Positions 47,948-56,738 of a stretch of 64,000 nt of DNA are shown one piece after another. The stretch is from an uncultured Ruminococcus sp. (GTDB lineage: Bacteria; Bacillota; Clostridia; Oscillospirales; Acutalibacteraceae). The first letter of the stretch is position 1. Every line of letters starts with the position of its first letter. Position numbers and translations under genes: made by a program. The notes under the pieces were generated by a model. It worked only from the letters and a program-made list of their open reading frames with translations. It was not told where the DNA came from and searched no databases. The stretch covers positions 27,442 through 91,441 of the forward strand of contig CACYPV010000010.1 of assembly GCA_902776375.1 (NCBI GenBank), given 5' to 3'.

Positions 47948-48223
47948 ATGGCAAAAGTAAGTACTAATGTAAGCATAGATGCAGATATCAAAAAACAGGC
48001 TCAGGAGCTTTTTGCAGAGCTGGGTATGGATTTGTCTACAGCGATCAATATTTTTATTCGTCAAGCTTTAAGGCAACACTCCATTCCTTTTGAAATCACT
48101 GCCGACGATCCTAATAAAGAAACAAGAGAAGCTATCGCAGAAGTCCGGCGCATGAAAAAAGACCCCACTATCGGCAAGGCGTATGATGATGTTGATGATA
48201 TGTTTGAGGAGTTGCTCTCATGA
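47948..48223 (+). CDS. RelB/DinJ-family antitoxin
   Basis: 91 residues with a ribbon-helix-helix start (STNVSIDADIKKQAQELFAE) and a disordered acidic C-terminal part that should wrap the toxin. AAGGAG lies upstream. It overlaps the toxin gene by four bases. Confidence 0.88.
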   Translation: MAKVSTNVSIDADIKKQAQELFAELGMDLSTAINIFIRQALRQHSIPFEITADDPNKETREAIAEVRRMKKDPTIGKAYDDVDDMFEELLS

Positions 48224-48495
48224 AATATCGTCCAAAGCCAACTTCAAGATTTCAAAAGGACTTAAAGCGCATACAAAAACGCGGTTATCAGATCCAACTC
48301 ATCAAAGAAGTCGTACGCAAGCTTTCCGACGGAGAGGCGCTTGAGGCAAAATATAAAGACCATCCGCTGTCCGGCGATTATGCAGGCTGCCGTGAATGTC
48401 ATATCACGCCCGACTGGCTTCTGATATACGAAATCTATGAAGATGAATTGATATTATATCTGACCCGAACCGGCACCCACAGCGATTTATTTTAA
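48220..48495 (+). CDS. YafQ/RelE-family mRNA interferase toxin
   Basis: 91 residues. RelE fold with FQKDLKRIQKRG, HPLSGDYAGCRECHITPDWLL and RTGTHSDLF, where the His/Asp and terminal His fit YafQ-type ribosome-dependent RNases. It would cut mRNA on the ribosome when freed from the antitoxin. Codon use is more AT-rich than in queA and tgt. Confidence 0.88.
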   Translation: MKYRPKPTSRFQKDLKRIQKRGYQIQLIKEVVRKLSDGEALEAKYKDHPLSGDYAGCRECHITPDWLLIYEIYEDELILYLTRTGTHSDLF

Positions 48496-48521
48496 GCGGC
48501 GTTGCACTGCGCCGCTTTTAT
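48494..48521 (+). terminator. Terminator after the toxin gene
   Basis: AAGCGGCG and CGCCGCTT stem with short loop, then TTTTAT. Confidence 0.75.
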
Positions 48522-48572
48522 CCTGCTTACGCGAATCATCGGGGTCGCGTTGTTTATTTCTTAGGAGGAATT

Positions 48573-49703
48573 ATGTTCAAGCTTTTAAAAACCGAAAACA
48601 AGGCGCGGCGCGGTGAATTTATCACTCCGCACGGCACTGTACAGACGCCCGCGTTTATGAACGTGGCTACCTGCGGCGCTATCAAGGGCGCTGTGTCGGC
48701 GCTTGATCTTAAAGACATCAAATGTCAGGTGCAGCTTTGCAACACCTATCACCTGCACCTGCGCCCGGGCGACCAAACCGTAAAGGCGCTCGGCGGTCTG
48801 CACCGCTTCACGCGCTGGGATGGTCCCATTCTGACCGACAGCGGCGGCTTTCAGGTGTTTTCGCTCGCCAAGCTGCGCAACATCAAGGAGGAGGGCGTGA
48901 CCTTCAACTCCCACATCGACGGCAGGAAGATCTTCATGGGGCCCGAGGAGAGCATGACGATACAGTCGAACCTCGGCTCGACCATCGCGATGGCGTTCGA
49001 CGAGTGCGTTGAGAATCCGGCTGAATACGGCTACGCCAAGGACAGCGTAGCGCGCACCACCCGGTGGCTGAAGCGCTGTATGACCAAAATGGCTGAGCTT
49101 AATTCTTTAGAAGAAACAATCAACAAAGAGCAAATGCTGTTCGGTATAAACCAAGGGGCTACCTTCCCCGACCTGCGTATCGCTCACATGCAGGAGATCG
49201 CCGAGCTCGACCTCGACGGCTACGCGATAGGCGGCTTGGCTGTGGGCGAGCCGACCGAGGTTATGTACGATATCATCGAGCAGGTCGAGCCTCACGCGCC
49301 GCGCGACAAAATACGCTATCTGATGGGCGTAGGCACCCCCGTTAATATTCTGGAAGCGGTGCACCGCGGAATCGACCTTTTCGACTGCGTTATGCCCAGC
49401 CGCAACGCGCGGCACGGTCAGCTGTTTACCCGGGACGGCGTGCGCAACCTGAACAACGCGAAATACGCGCTCGACCCCGCCCCTATCGACGAGCACTGCG
49501 ACTGCCCCGTTTGCCGCAACTTTTCACGCGCGTATGTGCGCCACCTGCTGAAAAGCGGCGAAATGCTGGGCATGAGGCTGGCTGTGATGCACAACCTTTG
49601 GTTCTACAACACGCTTATGGAAACCATCCGCCAAAAGCTCGACGAGGGCGTTTTTGAGGATTTTTATGCAAAACAGCGAGAAATATTAGGCGTTAGGATT
49701 TGA
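48573..49703 (+). CDS. tgt: tRNA-guanine transglycosylase
   Basis: 376 residues. Exchanges G34 for preQ1 in tRNAs. LTDSGGFQVFSL with the catalytic Asp region, ALDECVENP-like loop and the zinc site CDCPVCRNF..H near the C-terminus are present. AGGAGG lies upstream. Works with queA, from which it is separated by the TA pair. Confidence 0.95.
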   Translation: MFKLLKTENKARRGEFITPHGTVQTPAFMNVATCGAIKGAVSALDLKDIKCQVQLCNTYHLHLRPGDQTVKALGGLHRFTRWDGPILTDSGGFQVFSLAKLRNIKEEGVTFNSHIDGRKIFMGPEESMTIQSNLGSTIAMAFDECVENPAEYGYAKDSVARTTRWLKRCMTKMAELNSLEETINKEQMLFGINQGATFPDLRIAHMQEIAELDLDGYAIGGLAVGEPTEVMYDIIEQVEPHAPRDKIRYLMGVGTPVNILEAVHRGIDLFDCVMPSRNARHGQLFTRDGVRNLNNAKYALDPAPIDEHCDCPVCRNFSRAYVRHLLKSGEMLGMRLAVMHNLWFYNTLMETIRQKLDEGVFEDFYAKQREILGVRI

Positions 49704-49720
49704 TTTGTTAAAAAAAACAC

Positions 49721-49749
49721 TTGCAACCTGTGAATAAAACTGCTATAAT
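49721..49749 (+). promoter_or_regulatory. Sigma-A promoter of yajC
   Basis: TTGCAA, a 17-base spacer and TATAAT, about 55 bases before yajC. Confidence 0.75.
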
Positions 49750-49803
49750 ACTAAATGTTGTGTAAAAAACAATAAGTTTGAAATAAATACGGAGGTATGT
49801 ATA

Positions 49804-50160
49804 ATGAACGGCGGATTAATCGGTATGATCGCCATATACGCGGTGATCATCGGTCTGGTTTATTTGTTCCTGCTCAGACCAAACTCAAAGAAGAAAAAAG
49901 AAGAAGCTGCAATGCGCAACAACCTTGAGATCGGCGACGAGGTAACCACTATCGGCGGTATCGTCGGCAGAGTAGTCGCTATCAAGGACGAAGAGGACGC
50001 GCTCATCATCGAGACCGGCTCTGACAGAGTTAAGATGAAATTCAGAAAATGGTGCATTTCTTCCGTTGACACAGTTAAGGAGCAGCCTGCTGCCGCGACC
50101 GAAAAGAAGGGTCTGTTCGGCTTCGGCAAGAAGAAAAAAGAAGAAAATACCGAAAACTAA
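49804..50160 (+). CDS. yajC: YajC, Sec translocon accessory subunit
   Basis: 118 residues. One membrane helix (about 5-24) and the conserved LLRPNSKKKKE, LEIGDEVTTIGGIVGRV. C-terminal Lys-rich tail. Associates with SecDF at the translocon. secD/secF do not follow in this window. Confidence 0.9.
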   Translation: MNGGLIGMIAIYAVIIGLVYLFLLRPNSKKKKEEAAMRNNLEIGDEVTTIGGIVGRVVAIKDEEDALIIETGSDRVKMKFRKWCISSVDTVKEQPAAATEKKGLFGFGKKKKEENTEN

Positions 50161-50220
50161 ATAACATAATCAAGATTACCCTCGAATATACTTGAACAGT
50201 ATGATTCGGGGGGATTTTTT

Positions 50221-50595
50221 ATGTCCGATAAAAAGAAGTTTATCAGGTCTGTCGCAATAGGTCTGCTTGTCGGGATGGCGGCAAGCGTTCTGCTGATTTG
50301 TCTGCTGTCGGCGATACTCAGCAAAAGCGGGCTGCTGCCGAATGAAGTCATCGACTGGATAACGGCGGCGACGCTAGCCGCAGGCGCGCTCGCGGGCGGC
50401 TTCACCGCGGCAAAGCTAAACAGGGGTGCGGGGCTGATAGCCGGAGCCGCGGCGGGAGCGGCGATGCTTTTTACGCTCGTGCTGGCGGCAGCGCTAAGGG
50501 GCGAGGCGGATTTCACCCTGCTCTTCCCCATCAAGCTAGCAGCGACCCTGGTGGGAGCCTCCGCCGGCGGAATCCTGGCAGTCAGGGGGAGTTAG
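50221..50595 (+). CDS. TIGR04086-like four-helix membrane protein
   Basis: 124 residues, four predicted membrane helices with Gly/Ala-rich spans. It resembles the TIGR04086 family, which sits after yajC and before SCIFF-peptide genes in Clostridia. Function unknown. Its TAG stop lies in the repeat that follows. Confidence 0.7.
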   Translation: MSDKKKFIRSVAIGLLVGMAASVLLICLLSAILSKSGLLPNEVIDWITAATLAAGALAGGFTAAKLNRGAGLIAGAAAGAAMLFTLVLAAALRGEADFTLLFPIKLAATLVGASAGGILAVRGS

Positions 50596-51362
50596 AGGCT
50601 AGAAGCTAGAGGCTAGAAGCTAGAGGCTAGAGGCTAGATGAACTAGCAGAAACGTTGGTTGAAATATGTGACAATGCTGAAAAAGAAAGCCTCCCCCATT
50701 ACTTGTCATGGGGGAGGTGTCAGCGGAGCTGACGGAGGGGGCAGAGTTCTCCGATAGCGCCACGTTTTGCTAAGACAGCAAGCATTAGTCGGCAATAAGC
50801 TTTCTAACTAACCTTTGGATAGAGGAAGCGTCTACCCCCTCCGTCACGGCGACACAAATGTTTAACATTTAGGTAGTCCTTCCTCTATTATTCAACCATT
50901 GTATTAAGCTGAAACTCTGCACTCAGTCGCCGTGCCACCTCCCCCGTAACAAGTGACGGTGGAGGCTTCGCTTAAAGGCTTCTAGCTTCTAGCCTCTAGC
51001 CTCTAAACCGCAAACCTCCTATATACTTAAAAAAATTACATACTTTTATATATTTTTTTCAGTTTTGTAAAAGTCCTATAAAAAACATCTACAAACCTCT
51101 ACAAGCTTAATTATCCGCATATGTAAGCCATTTTTTTATGTAGAGGTTTTTGTTTTATACATCTACTAACCTCTACAAAAACATTTTTGAAGACGCACAC
51201 ATGGGTGCGCCCCTACGTAGTGTAATCAACGTATCTGCTAAGCACGCACCAATACAAAATGGGTGTGGGCGGAGCCCACCCTTCACTGTTAATTGTAGAT
51301 TGTTAATTGTAGATTTGAAACAACTTTGCACTTTTCACTTTGAACTTTGAACTAAAAAAGCG
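50592..51362. repeat. Repeat-rich gene-free region (types I and II, plus a MITE)
   Basis: Contains AGAGGCT/AGAAGCT units (50592-50637) and their inverse (50974-51008), flanking a MITE. It also has a solo type I right arm and tail (51192-51240), an inverted type II core (51241-51281), and AATTGTA and CTTTGAA units to 51357. The stretch 51009-51185 is AT-rich with no recognised gene. Confidence 0.75.
50689..50966. mobile_element. MITE-like element with long terminal inverted repeats
   Basis: GCCTCCCCCATTACTTGTCA at the left matches the inverse of GTAACAAGTGACGGTGGAGG at the right, and the match extends about 55 bases inward. Internal hairpins include AAATGTTTAACATTT and AGAGGAAG/CTTCCTCT. No coding sequence, so it would be moved in trans. 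Similar GGGGGAGG elements are common in gut Clostridia. Confidence 0.75.
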
Positions 51363-51427
51363 CCCGTTCAAACGAACGAAGCGCTTTTTGATTATTCAAT
51401 TAATATCAGTCTGACAACTGCCGGCGC

Positions 51428-53170
51428 TTAAACGCCCTTTGCTCTTACTACATAAGAGGTGTGGAGCAGCTCGTGCGCCTTGTGGGAACCGGGCTCGCCG
51501 AGGAATTCCTCGTAGATAGCCTTGATTTCGGGGTTGTCGTGAGACTTTCTGTAGGGCAGGTTAACGTCGTCCTCGTAGAGCGCCTTAGCTCTGAGCGCCT
51601 TAAGGTCAACGAAGTTCCTTACATGACCGGGCTGGATGGGCTGTCCGCCGCCGTTTACACAGCCGCCGGGGCAGCACATGATCTCAACGAAGTGGTAATC
51701 AGCCTCGCCCGCGCGGATCTTGTCAAGGATGACAGCCGCGTTTTTAAGACCGGAGCATACGGCGACCTTAACGGTCATGCCGGCTACGTCGTAGGTGGCC
51801 TCCTTGATGCCGTCGGTGCCGCGAACCTCGTTGTACTCGATCTGCTTGAGGTCTTCGCCTGTCAGAACATCGGCAACGGTTCTGAGCGCGGCTTCCATAA
51901 CACCGCCGGTCGCGCCGAAGATGGTGCCGGCGCCGGAGCCGATAGCCATGATGGGATCAAATGAGCTGTCCTCGAGAGCGGTAAACTGGATGCCCGCCTT
52001 CTTGATCATCTTGGCAAGCTCTCTGGTGGTGATGGAGATATCGTTGTCCTGCATACCGTCGTGACCCTGATCGTCGCGCTTGATCTCGAACTTCTTGGCT
52101 ACGCAGGGCATTACGGATACGACCACGATGTCCTTGGGGTCGATGCCCGCCTTCTCGGCGTAGTAGGACTTGATCATAGCGCCCTGCATCTGCTGGGGTG
52201 ACTTACAGGTGGAGAGGTGCGGGATGAGGTCGGGATAATAATGCTCACAGAACTTAATCCAGCCGGGTGAGCAGGAGGTGATCATCGGCAGAACGCCGCC
52301 GTTCTGAACGCGCTGGATGAACTCGGTGCCCTCTTCCATGATGGTGAGGTCGGCGCCGAAGTTGGTGTCGAACACCTTGTCAAAGCCGAGCTTTTTGAGC
52401 GCGGTGACCATTTTGCCGGTAACATTGGTGCCGATGGGCATGTCGAAGCATTCGCCCAAGGTAGCGCGGATGGAGGGAGCGGTGTGGACGACAACGTGCT
52501 TGGTGGGGTCTGCGATAGCCTCGAAGACCTTGTCGGTGTCGTCGCGCTCAACAAGCGCGCCTGTGGGGCAAACAACGGTGCACTGACCGCAGCTGATGCA
52601 GGAAACGTCGCCCAGATCCTTCTCGAACGCGCAGGAGATCTCGGTGTCGAAACCGCGGTTGTTGGCGCCGATAACGGATACGAACTGGTTTTTACAAGCA
52701 GCCACGCAGCGGCGGCAAAGGATGCACTTGTTGTTGTTGCGAACAAGGTGCAGAGTGGAGTGATCCTCCTCGTAGTGGGTCTCCTCGCCCTCAAACTTCT
52801 TCTCATCAACGCCGTACTCAAGGCAGAGCTGCTGCAGCTCGCAGTTGGTGCTTCTGGGGCAGCTGAGGCACTTCTTGTCGTGGTTGGAAAGAAGCAGCTC
52901 GAGGTTCATTTTTCTGTATTTCTGAATTTGGGGAGTGTTTGTAAAGATTTCGGTGCCCTCGCGGTCGATGGGATATACGCAGGCAGCGACTAAGCTGCGC
53001 GCGCCCTTGACCTCGCAGAGGCACATACGGCATGCGCCGATCTCGTTGATTTCTTTCAGAAAGCATAAGGTCGGGATTTTAATGCCGAATTTGTGGCAGG
53101 CTTCCAGGATAGTTGTATTTTTCTCAACCTGATAGTCTTTGCCGTTGATTTTGATATTCAACATTTCCAT
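51428..53170 (-). CDS. hydA: [FeFe]-hydrogenase catalytic subunit (bifurcating type)
   Basis: 580 residues. [2Fe-2S] domain (1-80), His-Cys cluster (about 93-110), two [4Fe-4S] clusters (149-205) and H-cluster motifs TSCSPGW (C300), MPCVAKK (C356) and EIMCCPGGCVNGGG (C499, C500, C504). With HydB and HydC it makes H2 from NADH plus reduced ferredoxin in the cytoplasm. Last gene of the operon. Confidence 0.95.
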   Translation of the reverse strand: MEMLNIKINGKDYQVEKNTTILEACHKFGIKIPTLCFLKEINEIGACRMCLCEVKGARSLVAACVYPIDREGTEIFTNTPQIQKYRKMNLELLLSNHDKKCLSCPRSTNCELQQLCLEYGVDEKKFEGEETHYEEDHSTLHLVRNNNKCILCRRCVAACKNQFVSVIGANNRGFDTEISCAFEKDLGDVSCISCGQCTVVCPTGALVERDDTDKVFEAIADPTKHVVVHTAPSIRATLGECFDMPIGTNVTGKMVTALKKLGFDKVFDTNFGADLTIMEEGTEFIQRVQNGGVLPMITSCSPGWIKFCEHYYPDLIPHLSTCKSPQQMQGAMIKSYYAEKAGIDPKDIVVVSVMPCVAKKFEIKRDDQGHDGMQDNDISITTRELAKMIKKAGIQFTALEDSSFDPIMAIGSGAGTIFGATGGVMEAALRTVADVLTGEDLKQIEYNEVRGTDGIKEATYDVAGMTVKVAVCSGLKNAAVILDKIRAGEADYHFVEIMCCPGGCVNGGGQPIQPGHVRNFVDLKALRAKALYEDDVNLPYRKSHDNPEIKAIYEEFLGEPGSHKAHELLHTSYVVRAKGV

Positions 53171-53187
53171 TATATTCTCTCCTTTCC

Positions 53188-54996
53188 TTAAGCCTTATAT
53201 ATAGCCTTAAACTTACATGTAGCCATGCAGGCGCCGCACTTGATACACTTCTTGGGATCGATCTCCAGAGCGGGACGTCTCTTTCCGGGAGCGGTGTAGT
53301 CGGTGACGGAGATAGCCTGAGTCGGGCACTTTCTGGCGCAGAGGCCGCAGCCGGCGCACTTTTCTCTGTCGATCCTGTATTCGAGCAGATCCTTACATAC
53401 GCCCGCGGGACACTTTTTGTCGCGGATATGTGCGATGTACTCGTCACGGAAGTAACGGAGGGTGGAAAGCACGGGGTTGGGAGCGGTCTGTCCGAGGCCG
53501 CACAGGGAGTTGGCTTTGATGAAGTTGCACAGCTCTTCCATCTCGTCGAGCATTTCCATGGTGCCCTGACCCTTGGTGATCTTGTCGAGCATTTCGAGCA
53601 GGCGCTTGGTGCCGATACGGCAGGGAGTACATTTACCGCAGCTTTCGTCAACGGTGAATTCAAGGAAGAACTTGGCGACGTCGACCATGCAGTTGTCCTC
53701 GTCCATAACGATGAGGCCGCCGGAGCCCATCATTGAGCCGATGGCGAGCAGGTTGTCGTAGTCGATCGGGATATCCAGATGCTCCTCGGGGATGCAGCCG
53801 CCGGAGGGGCCGCCGGTCTGAGCAGCCTTGAACTTTTTGCCGTTGGGGATGCCGCCGCCGATCTCAAATACGATCTCGCGCAGGGTGGTGCCCATGGGGA
53901 TCTCGACCAGACCGGTGTGGTTGATCTTGCCGCCGAGCGCGAATACCTTGGTACCCTTGCTCTTCTCGGTGCCCATTGAAGCGAACCATTCGGGACCTTT
54001 GAGGATGATCTGAGCTATATTTGCGTAAGTCTCAACGTTGTTGAGGATGGTGGGCTTTTGATACAGACCCTTTACAGCCGGGAACGGAGGACGGGGTCTG
54101 GGCTCGCCGCGCTTGCCCTCGATAGAGGTCATAAGAGCGGTCTCCTCGCCGCAAACGAAGGCGCCTGCGCCGAGACGGAGCTCCATGTCGAAGTTGAAGC
54201 CGGTGCCGAAGATGTCTTCGCCGAGCAGGCCGTACTCGCGAGCCTGATCGATAGCGATCTGCAGACGCTTAACGGCGATGGGATACTCTGCGCGGACGTA
54301 AACGCGGCCCTTGGAAGCGCCGATAGCGTAGCCGGCGATAGCCATTGCCTCGATAAGGGAGTGCGGGTCGCCCTCAAGTACGGAACGATCCATGAACGCG
54401 CCGGGGTCGCCCTCGTCGGCGTTGCAGCAGACGTACTTTTGATCCGCCTGATTGCCGGCGGCGAATTTCCACTTAAGACCGGTCGGGAAGCCCGCGCCGC
54501 CTCTGCCGCGCAGTCCGGAATCGAGGATGCACTGGATGACTTCCTCGGGAGTCATTTCGGTGAGAACCTTGCCCAGAGCGGCGTAACCGTCGCGGGCAAT
54601 GTAATCGTCGATCTTCTCGGGATCGATAACGCCGCAGTTGCGCAGCGCGACACGCTTTTGCTTAGCGTAGAAAGCGGTCTTGTTGAGCGACTTGATGGTG
54701 TCGTCCACAACAGTCTCCTGATACAGCAGACGGGTGACGATCCTGCCCTTTAAAAGGTGCTCTTCAACTATCTCGGGGATATCCTCGATCTTTACCATTG
54801 AATAGAAGCTGCCCTCGGGGTAAACTACCATGATGGGACCCAGCGCGCAAAGACCGAAGCAACCGGTGGTGATGACGTTTACTTCCTTTTCAAGTCCCTT
54901 AGCCGCGATTTCTTCTTTCAGCTTTTCAGCGATCTGCAAGCTGTTTGACGAGGTACAGCCGGTACCGCCGCAAACAAGCACATTAGAACGATACAT
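53188..54996 (-). CDS. hydB: NuoF-like flavin subunit of the hydrogenase
   Basis: 602 residues. An N-terminal thioredoxin-like [2Fe-2S] domain, GLRGRGGAGFPTGLKW (FMN/NADH), SLBB, ESCGKCTPCRIG, and two C-terminal ferredoxin motifs CAGCGLCARKCP and CIKCGACMATC. It is the electron-bifurcating subunit that binds NADH. Confidence 0.95.
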   Translation of the reverse strand: MYRSNVLVCGGTGCTSSNSLQIAEKLKEEIAAKGLEKEVNVITTGCFGLCALGPIMVVYPEGSFYSMVKIEDIPEIVEEHLLKGRIVTRLLYQETVVDDTIKSLNKTAFYAKQKRVALRNCGVIDPEKIDDYIARDGYAALGKVLTEMTPEEVIQCILDSGLRGRGGAGFPTGLKWKFAAGNQADQKYVCCNADEGDPGAFMDRSVLEGDPHSLIEAMAIAGYAIGASKGRVYVRAEYPIAVKRLQIAIDQAREYGLLGEDIFGTGFNFDMELRLGAGAFVCGEETALMTSIEGKRGEPRPRPPFPAVKGLYQKPTILNNVETYANIAQIILKGPEWFASMGTEKSKGTKVFALGGKINHTGLVEIPMGTTLREIVFEIGGGIPNGKKFKAAQTGGPSGGCIPEEHLDIPIDYDNLLAIGSMMGSGGLIVMDEDNCMVDVAKFFLEFTVDESCGKCTPCRIGTKRLLEMLDKITKGQGTMEMLDEMEELCNFIKANSLCGLGQTAPNPVLSTLRYFRDEYIAHIRDKKCPAGVCKDLLEYRIDREKCAGCGLCARKCPTQAISVTDYTAPGKRRPALEIDPKKCIKCGACMATCKFKAIYKA

Positions 54997-55009
54997 TCAG
55001 TGACCTCCT

Positions 55010-55384
55010 TTATTTATCCATCGCCCCGATGGTGAACTCGGTGACAACGTTCTTGTTTACAAGATGATCGTTGACTATTCTTGCAACCTTTTCGGGGGTC
55101 ATTTTAACATAAGTTACTTTTTCCTGTCCGGGGATCTCTACCTCAACGACGGGCTCATACTGGCAAATGCCGATGCAGCCGGTCTGGGTAACAACGATAT
55201 CCTCCTGCAGTCCGCGCTTTGCGATCTCCTCGGTGAATGCGTTGAGTACGGGTCTTGCGCCCGCGGCGATACCGCAGGTAGCCATGCCGACCAAAACGCG
55301 CGCGGCGTTAGGATTCTCTTTTCTTAAAGCGACATTAGCCTTAGCTCTGTCTCTTATAGCCTGTAATTCGGCTAACGATTTCAT
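55010..55384 (-). CDS. [2Fe-2S] ferredoxin domain protein
   Basis: 124 residues of thioredoxin-like ferredoxin with MATCGIAAGA and TGCIGICQYEP cysteines. It resembles small accessory subunits found in clostridial hydrogenase operons. ATG 55384 overlaps the TGA of the upstream ATPase gene and has GGAGG. Confidence 0.88.
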   Translation of the reverse strand: MKSLAELQAIRDRAKANVALRKENPNAARVLVGMATCGIAAGARPVLNAFTEEIAKRGLQEDIVVTQTGCIGICQYEPVVEVEIPGQEKVTYVKMTPEKVARIVNDHLVNKNVVTEFTIGAMDK

Positions 55385-55935
55385 AATTCTGCACCTCCGC
55401 AAATATTTTCAGTTTGTTCTTTCAAAAATTCTTCTATCCATTCAATGACGTCCGGGGTGTCAAGGCTAACGCCCTGAAGCACCTCGCGCAGCTCCCTTGT
55501 GTCAAGCGTGAACGAACCCTTGTCGTTCGACCGCGTGAACACGAAGTCGATATCGGGATTGCAGCGTATTAAAATGGATACCGTGGAATTGATGTCCCCC
55601 AGCGGGGTCATGTCCACGTGGCTCTTTACGTAGCTCGCCTGTGTTTTGGTGCCGCGGCCGACTTGGGACTCGATGTTGAAGCTCCCGCCCGTCTGCTCGG
55701 CAGACATCTTGAAAAGCGGGACGCCCAGCCCGACCTTGCGGGTGGTGCGTGTGGTAAAAAACGGGTCGATGACCTGCTTTACCTGCTCCTCCGTCATGCC
55801 GCAGCCGTTGTCGCTGATGGTGATGGTGAGCAAGTCGTCCTTATCGCTTTCCTCCACCGTGATGTACACAAGCGACGCCTCCGCCCTGACTGAATTCTGG
55901 GCGACGTCCATTACGTTAAGCGATAACTCACGCAT
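55381..55935 (-). CDS. GHKL-type ATPase inside the hydrogenase operon
   Basis: 184 residues. HATPase_c motifs DVAQNSVRA (N box), ISDNGCGM (G1) and KVGLGVPL, followed by a partial extra domain. No kinase phosphoacceptor. It overlaps hydC by eight bases. Role unknown; likely regulatory. Confidence 0.82.
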   Translation of the reverse strand: MRELSLNVMDVAQNSVRAEASLVYITVEESDKDDLLTITISDNGCGMTEEQVKQVIDPFFTTRTTRKVGLGVPLFKMSAEQTGGSFNIESQVGRGTKTQASYVKSHVDMTPLGDINSTVSILIRCNPDIDFVFTRSNDKGSFTLDTRELREVLQGVSLDTPDVIEWIEEFLKEQTENICGGAEL

Positions 55936-56428
55936 CCTTGTACTTTTCCAGAATGCCCGGAACGTCGGCAACGGTCAGTCTGCCGTAAACCTCGTCGTTG
56001 ACGGTGAGAACGGGCGCGAGACCGCAGGCGCCGATGCAGCGGCAAGCCGTCAGCGAGAATTTACCGTCGGGGGTACATTCCTCAGCCTCGATGCCGAGCA
56101 GCTCGGAGAGCTTGTTGAGAATGTCGCCGGAGCCCTTTACGTAGCAAGCTGTGCCAAGGCAAACCGAGATGTTGTATTTGCCCTTTGGTGACAGAGCGAA
56201 CTGAGAATAGAAGGTCGACACGCCGTAAACCTCCTCGAGCGGAACGCCCAAGCCCTCTGCTACCATTGTCTGAACCTCGATAGGCAGGTATCCGTAGATC
56301 TCCTGCGCCTCCTGAAGCACGGGCATTACCGCGCCGGGGTCGTCGATGTTCTTCGCGATGACCTCTTTCAGCTTTGCCTCCTGCTCAGGTGTGCCCGAAA
56401 ACGGGATACTGCTGATCTTTTTTTGCAT
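55928..56428 (-). CDS. hydC: NuoE-like [2Fe-2S] subunit of the hydrogenase
   Basis: 166 residues. Helical N-terminus and a thioredoxin-like [2Fe-2S] domain with CLGTACYVKG and CRCIGACGLAP. First gene of the operon. Confidence 0.93.
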   Translation of the reverse strand: MQKKISSIPFSGTPEQEAKLKEVIAKNIDDPGAVMPVLQEAQEIYGYLPIEVQTMVAEGLGVPLEEVYGVSTFYSQFALSPKGKYNISVCLGTACYVKGSGDILNKLSELLGIEAEECTPDGKFSLTACRCIGACGLAPVLTVNDEVYGRLTVADVPGILEKYKDA

Positions 56429-56508
56429 AGTTTTTCCTCCCTGATTAGAATTGTCATTACCGATAAAAAAACATTACATTCAAGTAAAGTCATATTTACT
56501 CATTAAGC

Positions 56509-56537
56509 ATTATAACATAGAAAAAGCAAAAAGTCCA
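56509..56537 (-). promoter_or_regulatory. Promoter of the hydrogenase operon
   Basis: On the minus strand TGGACT, a 17-base spacer and TATAAT, 80 bases before hydC. No clear Rex site overlaps it. Confidence 0.7.
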
Positions 56538-56738
56538 CTATAGTTTTTGGAATTTTTATCAAAAAATGTAAAAAAACAAAAGTTTATTATATTGACTGCA
56601 TGTATTTTTCATATTAAACGGCTTGCAAAAGACAAAAACACACAAAAATCAGCCGAAGCCGCCCCCGCGCGACACGCCGTTGCGTCAATATGGGGCAACC
56701 TTCGACCGATTCAAATCATATGTTTTTGCCAAACAAAT
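56538..56738. other. AT-rich spacer between the two hydrogenase operons
   Basis: Holds upstream promoter DNA for hydC; no gene, repeat or strong terminator is evident for the PHP gene that ends at 56739. Confidence 0.5.

Noticed and set aside
49753-49775. Second Rex operator before yajC (TTGTGTAAAAAACAA)
   Set aside because: Half-site spacing is shorter than the 18-bp Rex consensus, and it lies downstream of the -10 of a housekeeping gene.
56429-56600. Rex site in the hydrogenase promoter
   Set aside because: No palindrome close to TTGTTAA-N4-TTAACAA was found around the -10/-35.
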